DNA of 64,000 nt from Nectonema munidae (lineage: Eukaryota > Nematomorpha > Nectonematoida > Nectonematidae): positions 512,001 through 576,000 of the forward strand of contig JAUIRK010000945.1 of the NCBI GenBank assembly GCA_030549495.1, read 5' to 3'. The translations under genes were made by a program, and so were the position numbers. The notes beneath the pieces were generated by a model. It was not told the origin of the DNA. It worked only from the letters and a program-made list of their open reading frames with translations, and did not search any database. This document shows, piece by piece, positions 36,050 through 47,612 of the stretch (the stretch's first letter is position 1; the number at the start of each line of letters is the position of its first letter).

Positions 36050-36790
36050 GAATGAATGAATGAAAGATTTATTTAGAGCGAAACTACTGCTAATTTATAG
36101 ACTGTACAGTCTCGCTACACACATTCCATAATAATCTAAGAAACATACAAACACAAAGTAAATATGCATACAAGAAAAAAAACATAGAAGGAAATTTTAA
36201 ATTCTGTTTGATATGATTTCTGAAGAAAATAGGTAAGTTTTCAAGCTTTTCTTAAAAGTATTTAAATCATTAATACTTCTCAAGTATAAAGGTAAACCAT
36301 TCCAGAGTTTTTCTGCACTCATAACAGTTCTTCCATTGCCAGTAAAAGAAGTCTTCAATCGCATGCTTGAATTTAAAGACATCTTTTGAGCCAAATAAAA
36401 AGGTATACGAAAATGTAAGCATTTGAAAGTTTGGACCAAAACTTTAAAATCTATTCTTCTTCTAATGGTAAGCCAATGTAAATTTTCGAGTTCATTTGAA
36501 ACTCTTTGTCTTCGAGGAATCTTTAAGATTACTCTAGCACAAGTATTTTGCAATACTTGTAACTTTTTGATTTGATAATCATACATTCCGAAGAGCAGAG
36601 AATTGCAATAATAAAGTTTATTAATAACATAGGAGTTCAGTAAAACTTTAACATTATTTCGGGTAAGAGGTTTGGCAATTTTCGATAGGTTTTTGAAAAA
36701 AGCATATCCACTTTTTAAGAGATCAAAAAGAATAGATTGGAAAAAAATAGATTTTAAATATTCATTCTCTAAGACTTAAAACCTTAAAAC
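36050..36790 (-). mobile_element. L2/CR1-like LINE, 3' fragment
   Basis: The minus-strand frame at 36197-36586 gives the C-terminal tail of the RT ORF: KLQVLQNTCARVILKIPRR, then LENLHWLTIRRRIDFKVLVQ and LWNGLPLYLRSINDLNTFKK, a layout diagnostic of L2/CR1 LINEs. A further piece (NKLYYCNSLLFGM) is upstream in the same frame. The 3' UTR ends CTCTAAATAAAT then a (TTCA)n tail. RT and endonuclease are absent, so the copy is strongly 5'-truncated. Confidence 0.85.
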
Positions 36791-37494
36791 AAGAAAAGTT
36801 TATATCGAAAATATAAAAAAAGATATATAACTCAGAAAATTGAAAATTATTGGGGCTTATTATATCCTCCTCCCTCTTGAAATCACATGAGAATAAATAC
36901 TTTATATCAACTTATTGAAACATAGCTTTGGATCAGAAATGGATTTACCTGGGTGGTGGGGGTGAGGGCTCACTTCCTTTTGCAATACTTTTTTTAAGCT
37001 AATAAGCGACTTTATTATATTATTCTCAAGCGCAATCATGTATATATTTTCTGGACACTTTTTCCAGAATGGTTTTATTATAAAGTTAGAGATTTTTATG
37101 ATAAAGGCAATTTCATACGCTATAAATCTGATGGTTTGAATCTGATAGTTGTAAACTTAATGAAAAAAACTTTTCCTCAAGTTTTGCTCATGATTGATGC
37201 TCTATATAGCTTTTTTAAAAAAGCTAAAATTAATTTTGTTTTTGAACAAGAACAAAAAATGGTAAAAAAAAACTACCTACGCGTTCCACTATAAAATGGA
37301 GTTCTCTATCAAAACTGTTGAACACTATAGTTACACGAATTGATGAAAATTGAAAATACTTTAATTGATTTCAATAATGTTCAATAATAAAACTTCCACA
37401 GGACTTTTTAAAAAAATAGCAAATTTCGATAACATTTGTTGCCTGGTTTTTCAAATATTATTTTTGGAATTACAAATTCTCTTTCCTTTTTAAT

Positions 37495-39290
37495 ATTTTG
37501 CGTTTCTTTGGAACCTAACCCCGGAAAAGCAGAAAAACTAAATCCAATCAACTAAACTAATCAACTATTTTGCATAGATAATTCCGAAATTCTTCCAAAA
37601 AAGATATAACAAAAGCAAAATTTGAAATGGTGTGAAGCGTGTCAGGAAATATCTGTCAAGAACTGTCTTGAAAAAGGAAAGTTTTAATCATCCTTTGTGG
37701 AAGTTAGTTCTAACTCTACTAACTTGACAATTTAACAAGTCCGCGCCACCGATCGTGCCATTGTAAAACTTTACAATATTCGGACACAAAACCTCAACTC
37801 TTTTTTTCTCTTCTACAATATCTAGTGACTTTGTAACTTCTCGAACCAAAATCAAAGGAACTCAAAACGTATATGGGTTTAAATCTGATGCTGAAGTCAA
37901 ATATAAAAAAAGTATCTCCACTCCATCTTCTTCCCATAAGGCTCTACAATTACACATCTCATGAGAGTCTTTACCCTCTTTCTATCCTATACATATATAT
38001 ACACTCTCTGCAACAATTTATATGTTACACAGCACACTATATCAATTGTAAACACATGACAAATACACATACACTATATCATATTTATACAACGCCTTCA
38101 TTTACACAAGCTAGTAATTATATTGAAATTTTAAATCCTGTGCCCAATAAATGATATTACTTTTTAAATTTTATTGTATATGGGTTTGTTATCATTCCGT
38201 GCAACAAAAGATAGGTCATTAGAGCCTTTTTAAAAAATTGAGAATTTCCTTTGGCTTCCTTGTTCCATTGACTAGATTATTCACGACTCTGTTGGATCTG
38301 ACAGTTAGAAAATATATTACATTTAACTTTCAAGTATTCAAAAAGATGCTGAGATGAAAAATTTCTTCACTGTTTAGGATTACGGAAGAATTTCCGAAAT
38401 TATCTGTGCAAAATAGTTGACAACGTTGCCAGCTACACGAAAACAAAATTGGATTTAGCTTTTTCTGCTTTTCCGGGGTTAGGTTCCAAAGAAACACAAT
38501 ATCCGTTTTTCAATGTGAGGCACCATGTTTTAAAACCAAATCTAAATGGTTTCATTTGAATAAATTGTTTACGCGAGTGCCTACCAAAATAAGGTACTAT
38601 CGTTTCATCAATGGAGAATGTATTGCACACTCAGGTGAATATTGAAGAAACTTGGAATTCAACTATCATACAACATTCTTACCTTTTTGTATTTATCTTC
38701 GTTTTCTATCATCGTGTCAGAATTGTAAAAATGGAACTTCGAAAACAAGCTTTCAAATTGCTTGAGATATGAGTGGATTTTTTTCCAATTCACAGTTACT
38801 CCAAAAGTCTCTTATTCAACAGAACAACTCCTGATGCAATTATGACACCAAATGTTGCTAACAATTCTTTTTTCTGAACTATCTTTGTGAATATTTACAA
38901 GTTTCCAATAATATCGTATCTAAAATATCTTCACTCCAAAAAAGTCTGAAAAAGTCAATATCTTCTGAATTTTCCTAAAAAATTAAAAAATGAGGTGTTG
39001 AAGATTGAAACTTTTAATATTCGAGATCGAATTACATTTTTTCCAGGATACAGATATTTTTAATTTTTTTCTTAGCCTGCACTGTTTTTGATTTAATACT
39101 TTTTACATCCAAGTTCAACATTATTGGCAAGCATTTTTTTAGGGAGATGATCAACCTCATAATTTTCATTTTCTCCAGATTCCAATCTATTTTTTCATCG
39201 TCTTCAGGAGGCTTCAAAACATCGCTTAGTGATTTTTGAATGTCTCTTGATTCAACAATTCATCAATTATGTCATTGTCTAAAAAGCATA
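37495..39290 (-). mobile_element. piggyBac-like transposase relic with inverted arm
   Basis: The minus-strand frame at 38433-38630 reads FSIDETIVPYFGRHSRKQFI, then MKPFRFGFKTWCL, the PGBD-type segment with the first catalytic Asp (SIDE). Upstream (to 39290) are N-terminal scraps (PEDDEKIDW, then DIDFFRLFWSEDI), riddled with stops and frameshifts. A second copy of the stretch downstream of the motif (SLEPNPGKAEK onward) lies inverted on the + strand at about 37495-37600, about 800 bp away, so part of the locus is a fold-back. No TTAA-flanked ends were located. Confidence 0.75.
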
Positions 39291-39820
39291 TATCATTTGA
39301 AGTACGTATTACAAACATATGTCATATAGATCTATTATTGTAAAATTTAAAGGGCAATGTGAGCTATAACGAACATTGATTTTGACATTGAAAAAAGATT
39401 GCTAAAAGTGATTCCCTATTTCCTTCTTAAAACTTTATTGTCTGTTGACACAATGTGGGCTTCATAGCTTGTTCATTTCTGAAAACCATGTTAATTTAAT
39501 TAATGCTTCGGCAATTAATTTTGTCCTCCTTATCTATTCTACTATGATGTTTTTTCACAAATAAAAAGGATTATCAAAAATGATGCAAATAACAACTCGT
39601 GTTTAAAACTCAAATTTTGTCTAAATAGTATGCCTTGAATGAGATATGTTTGTTTCCAATTTTCTAATATCTTTTAACTCTAATATTTCATTTATAAATT
39701 GATATAGCTTTGATATTACCCCCATTTTTATATGTTTAAAATTGTTATACTATTTCAAATTCATTTCTTAAACCATTTTTTTAAAACTTTTTTTAGAATT
39801 GAAAAAATTTTCATAAGTTT

Positions 39821-39829
39821 ATGTCATGA
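39821..39829 (+). promoter_or_regulatory. Two-codon upstream ORF overlapping the malic enzyme start
   Basis: ATG TCA TGA at 39821-39829 ends on a TGA that overlaps the proposed main ATG (39826). If this first ATG lies in the mature mRNA it could lower initiation at 39826 or favour the next in-frame Met (39862). A TTTTTTTAG just upstream (ending at 39795) could be a 5'-UTR splice acceptor. This is inference from sequence only. Confidence 0.35.
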
Positions 39830-42800
39830 ATAACAATACCAGTGATGATAATACCTGTGACGATATGAATATCAAAAACTTCACCCGAGCCTGTTCCATT
39901 GTGAAGCGGGGTATAGAAGTTCTTCGTGATCCGCATTTCAACAAGGTGAGTTGTTTGATTCGCCTATTCTGATTGAGATGGCCCAATCAAAATTAAGTAT
40001 TCAAATTGCGCATCTTAATTCGTTACTTTTGATTGTTTGACAACAGGGCCGCTGCTTCAGCTTGAAAGAGCGCCAATTCTTAGGAATCCATGGCTTGCTC
40101 CCTCCCAAGATTGCAACGCCAGAAGATCAGTTGCAAAATGTTTTGGACAATTTCAATCACTGGGAAAATGATCTGGACAAATACATCTATTTAATGGCAT
40201 TGCAAGTACGCGACAACTCTATTTTACATGTAAACGAAAAGTCCGTATTGTTTGTTTCAATACCATTTGGTGACACGTTGCCGTTCGACATTTCTACGTT
40301 TAAAATAAATTTTTCATCATTTGTTACTATAAGGGAGACTAATCAATGGTTTTTTATTCACGAAATTATTTCCGTGTCACATGCTTGCACCTTTTTGTTT
40401 ATATAAACTTTTAATTAATTCATTAGTGTTAGTCCAATTCAACATCTTTTCAATAATGCTGTATATATTCGCCTTGCATGAACTTAGCTGTATCTTTTTC
40501 CAATGTTAATATATTCCGGAAAAATTGTTGATTTTTCATCTACGTCTTTAATTTATACCTACATAAACACATAAACGAAAAAAAAAACACATAAACATAA
40601 AAAGAACACAAAACGCAATTGAACTGTGTAATGGCATATTTTGTTTCTCTAGCATTAATATAATGGGTATTTTATTTGGTTTAGTTTATGTTTTAGGCCT
40701 ACTATAAATGTATATTACAATTTGAAGTAAAAAAAAATCTTTTTTTTTTATCTTTTTTTATCTTTTCAGGATCGCAATGAAAAACTATTTTACAGTTTTT
40801 TGTGCACTTACACTGAATTAGCGATGCCAATTGTGTACACACCGACTGTTGGTCTGGCATGTCAAGAGTATGGAATGGTTTTCCGTCGTCCCAGGTATTC
40901 ACCTTATGTGCTCTTTAATTTGGGAATCCTGCTTATGGATACGATCACATTTTATGACAACCGTTTTTATTATGTGGCCTATCAATAAAATTATTTCCCT
41001 TAAATTACGACCAATCATTTTGGTTTATAGTTCTTTATTCTTTAGGAAAACTTCTCACTATTACTGTCTGAAGTTTATGAAACTATGTCAATTTTTTCAG
41101 TATTTATTTACATAATTTGGAAGTGAAAATATGTAACGATGATCAGAATTCAAAAAAATATACATTGTAGAAAAATAAAAAAAAATCATAAAAATAGATT
41201 GAGTAGGCCTGTCAAATTAACGAAAAGTTATAAATTTATACTGTAAATAATATATTCGGCCAAATCTCCTGGTACTAGAGAATTATATAAGATTTTTTTT
41301 TAAATAAAAAAATTTCTAATAAAGTTTTTATACAGCAGAAAAGGATTTAGAAATGTCTGTACGTATAAAAAACAAAAAAAATTATTGAAATAAGGATAAG
41401 TGAATTGGATAGCTGTCATACATGTCATATCTATTGCAAAATCTAAGCGAGGAATATAATAGAACAATATTAAAAAGAATATTTCGACTCAGTGAGTCTT
41501 TTTCAGCTGGTGTCAAACACAAAGCGCAGAGGACGGCTTTTGTGGTGAAGATATTTTTCGTGCGTAATTGAAAAAAATCTCAGCTACTCTAAAGAAATTT
41601 GCAGTGCCCATAACTCAGTATTTTTGGCTGATTATTATCGTTACTAAAACATCGGTTTTCGGTAGTGAACCGTCAATAAAGCTTTTCAAAAACACTTCTT
41701 TTAATAAAAAGTTTTTTTAACTCTTTAAGAATGAGAATTTTGCAAGGTAATCGTGCTTTCTCAGTTAACACTTTTGATTCCAAGAATGCTCACATGTTTA
41801 AGCTGTGTAAGTTGGGTTAGTCTTTCGGAGTTGCAGCGATGGTTATTTCAAATTCTAGCCAATGGACATAACAGGCGTCATATGGTACCAGAGATCTGCA
41901 CAATTGTGGCCAGTTAGCTACCGGACTGAAAATCCTAATTAATAGGTCGGACACTGGTTGAACATATAAATTTTATTTCAGTTTCGGTTCGGATATACCA
42001 GAAAATCTTTTTTTCGGGTCTGTTTAATATGAGAGAAAATGTATGTTGCATATCTCTGTATTGTATTACTAGCTTCGTGAGTAGGCGTCCACATATGTTC
42101 AAGATTTACATGAGAACTTTAAGTTCTAAGTTAACCCTATCATTGACGGGGGCCATTTTAACCCTGTCAACTAAAATTTATATTGTACAAAATTGGCGTA
42201 ATTATATGCCCTCAAACTTTATGACTTTTTCTAAAATCGTTAGCTGTATCTTTTGATACTATTTTTATGGTTGTTGAATGACCCTCTCATATCAAAAACT
42301 GTCAATCAAAATCAAATGTACATTTTTTCAACAAAATTTTTATATTATAATGTCTATAGCTTATAACTCAGTGTTTATATTAGATACACTCTTGAAATAT
42401 ATATATATTGGAGCACATAACACTTATATATACATATTTTTCCAATAAACACGGCAACTTTGTAGCAAATGTCAATCAAAAATTTGATTGATGATAAAAA
42501 TCACTTACGAAAACATTCATTCAAATTTTAAATTAAATTATTTTTTATACCAAATCGACCATGCTGATTTCATTTCTCAACTTAGTTTTCACTATCAGGG
42601 TGTGAAAATTATGAAAGTGTCAATCAAAGTTGTGCGTTTCGCCTGAAAATTAGATGTATAAGCATTATTCATTTTAAGAAACAATTATGTAACTTGTCTA
42701 CATGGAAGAAATACCATTTTCCAATGAAATAGGAGTTGGTGTAAAAATCAATCATTGAGATTTTCAAAAAACATCTTAACGGTGAAGAAGAAGCTCCTAC

Positions 42801-45591
42801 ATTGTGAATCAAAAATCTTTAAACCTTAAGCTTATATTAGTTAATATTTCAAACATCAATTGAATAAAAAAGTGATCTAAAAATGTTCAAACACTTAGAG
42901 TTACCTTAAATATGATGGACATCAATATGTAAAAATTTTGGTTTTCTCAAATTTTTACCTTCGGTGTGAATGAGTGAATATTTTAGAGGTGAAAAAGTTT
43001 TTGTAATTGAAAAAAGAGGATTGCTTATAAATAGATTCACCAAGAATAGGAATTTTGAAAAAGGATTGGTAAGCAAATATTTAGAGTGATATATGTTCAT
43101 AACCACTGAAATACAAGACATGATATTGATAATAAAAAAAAAGACAGAATCAACAAAGAGATTCTCTTCAATAGAAAAGTTATGAAATCGCTTAAAATCT
43201 GAGTTAAATAAATCTCTTAAAAGGTTTTTTTCGAACATAGATTGCACAAAATGAATTCTAATGAAAGTAGAGCTACCAAGGTAGAATCAGTTTAGAATTA
43301 GAAGCGAAATTAGATACCATGTAAAGTATAAGAAAATGAACTATACTAGGGGCTGAGAGCGTATTTGTAAGCAAAACAATATAGATCGGATTGAGATTTT
43401 TAGTTCAAAGCTCTCTCTTTAATTAGTAAACTAAAGGAAGGATAAAATAAAGAACTAGACGCAAGATTTTGTAAAAAATATTCAAAGGTTTAAGAAAAAG
43501 GAGTGGCTAAAATAGCCCCTCCCACTCATAAAATGAAAATAACCCGTCACGAATAGGGTTAAGTTAAGTTTAAATAACTAGTAAGCAATGTTTCTAATAT
43601 ATATTCAAACCTAGTATAGGTATAGTCTCTAATATAGTTGTAATTTTTTACAGTTTTATAAAAAAAACACCTTACAATCACAATTGCATAGATACATCCA
43701 ATTAAAAGAAATTTAGCTAAAGAATCCGGATTAACCCGTTTACGTTCAGTATAATCAGACGATATCTAATGTAAAGCAGAAGATTTGTATTAAAAGGCAT
43801 TGATAAACGCAGACGATTTTATTTAAAAGGTGTCACCTATAGGTGGCGTTGGTTGTACCTGGGTTAACACGTTAACGCCCAGACTTGACTATAGTCGACT
43901 TTACAAAAATAAAATCGTCTGCGTTTATCAAAGCTCTTTAATACAAATCTGCTTTACATTAGATATCGTCTGATTATTCTGGTCGTTAACGGGTTAACCC
44001 ATTTAAGACCAAGCAAAGCAGACGATATTTAAAAAAACGCAGACGATTTATATTCAAAGTCATTGAAAAAAGCAGACGAAGATGAAATTACTTATGTTCC
44101 CAAATAGGAACATTGGTCGTAAATGGGTTAATAAGATTTTAATAATTGGGAAGTTCATTACCAAGCACGCATTTCTTTTACTTTCATGTATACACATTTT
44201 CTTTTTTTTTAAGAGGATTGTACATAACAATAAAAGACATTGGCCATGTAAAGAGTATCCTGAAAAATTGGCCCGAACAAGATATCAGAGTAATTTTTCC
44301 TAAACTTCGCAATGAATAACGAACGCTTTGTTTCATTTTACAGGTCATCGTCATGACTGACGGCGAAAGAATCCTTGGCCTTGGAGATTTGGGAGCGTGT
44401 GGAATGGGCATACCCGTCGGCAAACTCTCTCTGTACACAGCAATCGGGGGAGTGAGCCCTAGGTACTGTCTCCCAATCACGCTTGATGTGGGCTGCAACA
44501 ACGATGACCTTGTTTCCCAACATACGTATATAGGCTTGTCAGAGCGCCGAACCATTGGCGCTGCTTACGACTCTCTCGTCGACGAATGCATGCACTCCAT
44601 AACAGAAGTGTATGGCAGAAACACACTGATCCAATTTGAAGACTTCGCCAATTTCAACGCATTCCGTTTTTTGCAGAAGTACCGAAACACCTTTTGCACT
44701 TTCAACGACGACATCCAGGGCACTGCATCTGTTGTTGTCGCAGGTCTTCTTGCTGCCGTTCGAATTACCCAAATCCCTTTCATTGAAAATACGTTTTTGT
44801 TTTTGGGTGCGGGAGAAGCTTCTCTGGGCATTGCCGAATTACTTGTTCTTGCTCTGGTTAGCTCCGGGCTGAGTATTGAGAAAGCTCGCGAGCGCATCTT
44901 CTTGTTCGATTCCTGTGGTCTTGTTGTAAGAAATCGTAAGAGAGGAAGTAACGCTGGCCACAAAATCATCTTTGCCAAGAACTTGGCTGAAACAAAGGAC
45001 TTTCTTTCCGCTGTAAATTTAATTCAACCGTCGGTTTTAATCGGAGCGGCAGCTGTGCCTCAGGCCTTCACCGAGGAAATACTCTCGCAAATGGCTGCCT
45101 TCAACAAACGCCCAATCATCTTTGCGTTGAGCAACCCTACGAAGAAAGCCGAATGCACTGCGCAACAAGCCTACACGCATACCAATGGTCAATGCATTTT
45201 TGCCAGTGGCTCCCCCTTTCCACCTGTGACTTATGACGGCAAAACTTTCTACACTGGACAAGGAAACAACGCGTACATATTCCCTGGGGTCGGCCTCGGA
45301 GTAATAGCAGCCGGTATAAAAACTATTTCTGAAGAGTATTTCTTCATTGCTGCCAAGGCATTGGCTGAAAAAGTGACAGATTCGATGCTGGCCGAAGGAC
45401 GTGTTTATCCTCCGTTGTCGGATATTCGAGAAACTTCTAACTACATTTCCGAAAAAATCATGGAACACGCTTACAAAAAGAATCAGGCATCTCTCTTCCC
45501 CAAACCAAGTAACATTCTGCAATACATTCAAAAAATTTGCTACAATTGCACATACGAAACTTTTTTGCCGGATATTTATGAGTGGAAATAA
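39826..45591 (+). CDS. ME1: Malic enzyme (malate dehydrogenase, oxaloacetate-decarboxylating), five exons
   Basis: Converts malate to pyruvate and CO2 with reduction of NAD(P). Exons: 39826-39945, 40047-40205, 40770-40894, 44214-44289 and 44344-45591. All introns are GT-AG, phases match, and they join into 575 codons, the normal length. Family blocks in order: [27 protein letters not shown] with the catalytic Tyr, [29 protein letters not shown], metal-site [23 protein letters not shown], dinucleotide fold [15 protein letters not shown], and IFALSNPT. No mitochondrial presequence is visible, so cytosolic is likely. After the fold the coenzyme loop reads FDSCGL: Ser as in NADP enzymes, but Cys where they have Lys, so coenzyme preference is unclear. 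Human ME2 fumarate-site Glu59 and Arg67 correspond to Ala and Asn. Intron 3 (3.3 kb) is packed with TTAA elements; intron 4 is only 54 bp. The ME1/ME2 paralogue is unresolved. Confidence 0.93.
42131..43562 (-). mobile_element. 1.4-kb TTAA-flanked nonautonomous element in malic enzyme intron 3
   Basis: TTAA at 42131-42134 and 43559-43562 flank inverted ends CCCTATCATTGACGGG and (inverse) CCCTATTCGTGACGGG, 13 of 16 matching. The left 500 bp is the inverse of the repeat at 19230-19348 plus 22549-22857, so this is the intact form of the repeat that was split by the LINE at 19349. The 113-residue minus frame at 42906-43247 shows no transposase motif. The TTAA target and CCC termini place it with piggyBac-mobilised elements. 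Confidence 0.75.
43735..43863. mobile_element. TTAA MITE 1 of a three-element array
   Basis: Flanked by TTAA at 43731-43734 and 43864-43867; body 129 bp, ends CCCGTTTACGTTC and GTTGTACCTGGG. Core phrases CAGACGATATCTAA and CGCAGACGATTTT. Perfect palindrome CACCTATAGGTG at 43834-43845, 18 bp from the right end. Confidence 0.8.
43868..43993. mobile_element. TTAA MITE 2 of the array, inverted
   Basis: Shares its left TTAA (43864-43867) with MITE 1 and its right TTAA (43994-43997) with MITE 3. Ends CACGTTAACGCCCAGAC and CTGGTCGTTAACGGG. The core is the inverse of that in MITE 1 (AATCGTCTGCG, then TTAGATATCGTCTG), so the two form a large imperfect palindrome. Its own dyad, GACTATAGTC (43887-43896), lies 19 bp from the left end. 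Confidence 0.8.
43998..44127. mobile_element. TTAA MITE 3 of the array, twin of 18176-18305
   Basis: Body 130 bp between TTAA at 43994-43997 and 44128-44131, in the same orientation as MITE 1. It differs from the copy at 18 kb at two positions. Dyad TGTTCC-N6-GGAACA at 44095-44112, 15 bp from the right end. It stops 86 bp before malic enzyme exon 4 (44214), so it sits close to the branch point/acceptor region without overlapping it. Confidence 0.9.
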
Positions 45592-46639
45592 CTTTTCTGT
45601 TTCATGTCATTTCGTTCTTTTTTCCTAAAACTTGTGTTTTTTCTTTTGATAGACTACAAGTTATCTTTAATCATTTTAAATAAATTTTTTGACAACTATA
45701 TGCTAAAATTAATTATTTCCAAATCCTAAAACAAGAGCAGAGAATCTATTGACCGTGAACTGTTTTTCGTGTGGGTTTTGCTCTATATTATTACTTTACG
45801 TTAGGTCGACTTTAATGAGACGCGAAGCCCTCATTCTTTTCTCAAATAAGAAATTATTTATTTAAAAAATCCACTTTTTAATGAGTAAAAATTTAAACCT
45901 TTATTTGGCACATTTTAGTCATATCTCATTCTGATGAAGTAAACGATATAATTATCTGCTATAAATATAAAATAAGAACGTTTGTCTAAGTTCTTATTTT
46001 TCTAATTAAACGGGTTTTAGAGATATTTTGGAAAATAATGAAATTTTTTTAATTTAAGTAGAAGGCCAAAATACAAATAAATTGTTTAAAAATTAATTTA
46101 AACTTTGTAAATTTTTAATAAAAGTTAAATAAAAAAGTTGATTATTTTTAAATTATTTATTTAATCATTTTAAATTTATTCCTTTGCCAGCTTGTGCTTT
46201 TAAAACGCAGATTTTGTTAAGATTGATACAAAAATGATCTTTTAAATAACATCAATAATATACAAATACTTTTAAAAATTAACTATTTTGAATGATTTTT
46301 ATATTTACTTAAACCCTGTTAATTCAAATATTTGATTCATGACAATGCTATTTAAACTTTTCTCAAAATTAATACCAGGAAAGAATGATATGATAGTTTT
46401 AAACTTTGAATCTTAAATTTCTTGATGCCTAAACTATTACTAACAGACAGACTATCATTTTTTATAATAAATAAAATAATGCTTTAGTTTGTAGTTGATT
46501 ATATTTTGCTTTTTAGATATTTCTCTAAATTTTCAATTGAACACAACAGGTCAATTAAGTTGGTACATAATAAACATCATTTAATTTCAAAAAAAATGAT
46601 GAAAAAAGCAACATCAAGATGTTTAACCGTTTTGTGTAG
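45592..46639. other. 3' flank of malic enzyme; no gene
   Basis: Begins with the 3' UTR, with an AATAAA at 45679-45684, 88 bp past the stop codon. The rest is very AT-rich, with no recognised gene or repeat end. Confidence 0.4.
45679..45684 (+). terminator. Polyadenylation signal AATAAA of malic enzyme
   Basis: A canonical hexamer 88 bp downstream of the TAA stop in the right orientation. AATAAA occurs often by chance in such AT-rich DNA, so only the position supports it. Confidence 0.5.
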
Positions 46640-47612
46640 CCATAAATCAAGGCACCAAATATTGCTAATTACCTAGTTCACACCTCTAAACGTCCATCTT
46701 TTAAATCACCTATCTGCGCAAACTCCATATACAACCTTTATATGTAAAAACGAAAATTTTGTAAAATAATCGATCTCACATTTTCACTTTAAAACTCTTC
46801 ATCACTCTCCTTTCGTATCTTCACAGATGCCTCAAAGAAATCTCTTAGTGCTTCTTTTGATTAAGCTTTCTTCAAAGGCTCTTCCACAAGGCGTTTCAAA
46901 CCCATCGCTTTACATTAAATCCTCTACTTTCAATTTTCTAATGCAAAATTTTTAGACTTTTACATGCTAACACTACGATTACCCATAAAATTAACTACAT
47001 TCTCCATTTTACTACCATCCTTTTCTTTACCGATACACAAAACATAACCCACGATCTCTCTATCACATAGCATCCCGCTCTCAAAACCTTTCTAATGCAC
47101 ATTAAATTATCCTGCTTGGAAGAATGGCAAATTTCCATATATTCATCTAAAAATGCTCTAGTCTGTTCTCTACCATACATCAACAAAATACATGCTACTT
47201 TCATAAAAAAAAATTAAACCGCTGCGTTTAGCTATTCCATGGCTATCAGGCCTCTGCCCATGCAATCATATCTCTTTCTAATTAAGGTTATCGAAAGTCA
47301 ATACTGCAATTTCAGATGTTACGAAATAGAAACGTTATATCATTTCATTGCCAATATCTTTTGATGCTGCCTTATTTCCTTAATGGATCACCAGCAGCCC
47401 TATCAGATAATCTTTTACACACAATATTCCAAACATTCTTTGCAATCCACCAATGAGGCCACTCTCACCCTGAAGAAAACCTTATAACAAACTAATTTGC
47501 TTCTTTTTATCTTCTATAATACTCGTAACTCTCCCTATAACTATCCACTTCCCTTAACTCACTCTCAAACTTTCTCCCGCATATTTGAAAAGTGCTTCGA
47601 AATCTACCTACC
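46640..47612 (+). mobile_element. Second copy of the I-type LINE, opposite orientation
   Basis: Aligns by eye with the 3' third of the copy at 19349-22425: GCACCAAATATTGCTA, then IFTDASKKSLS in the RNase H domain (TTCACAGATGCCTCAAAGAA near 46824), and the same 3' terminus GAAATCTACCTACCTA at about 47600. The RNase H frame is destroyed by many stops and substitutions. It is 5'-truncated and older than, or evolving separately from, the 19-kb copy. Confidence 0.78.

Noticed and set aside
42906-43247. 113-residue minus ORF inside the TTAA element as a transposase
   Set aside because: No DDE motif or other transposase signature; composition is typical of AT-rich noncoding sequence.
44184-45531. 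Several minus-strand and alternative-frame ORFs over malic enzyme exons 4 and 5
   Set aside because: They are frame shadows of a strongly supported coding exon.
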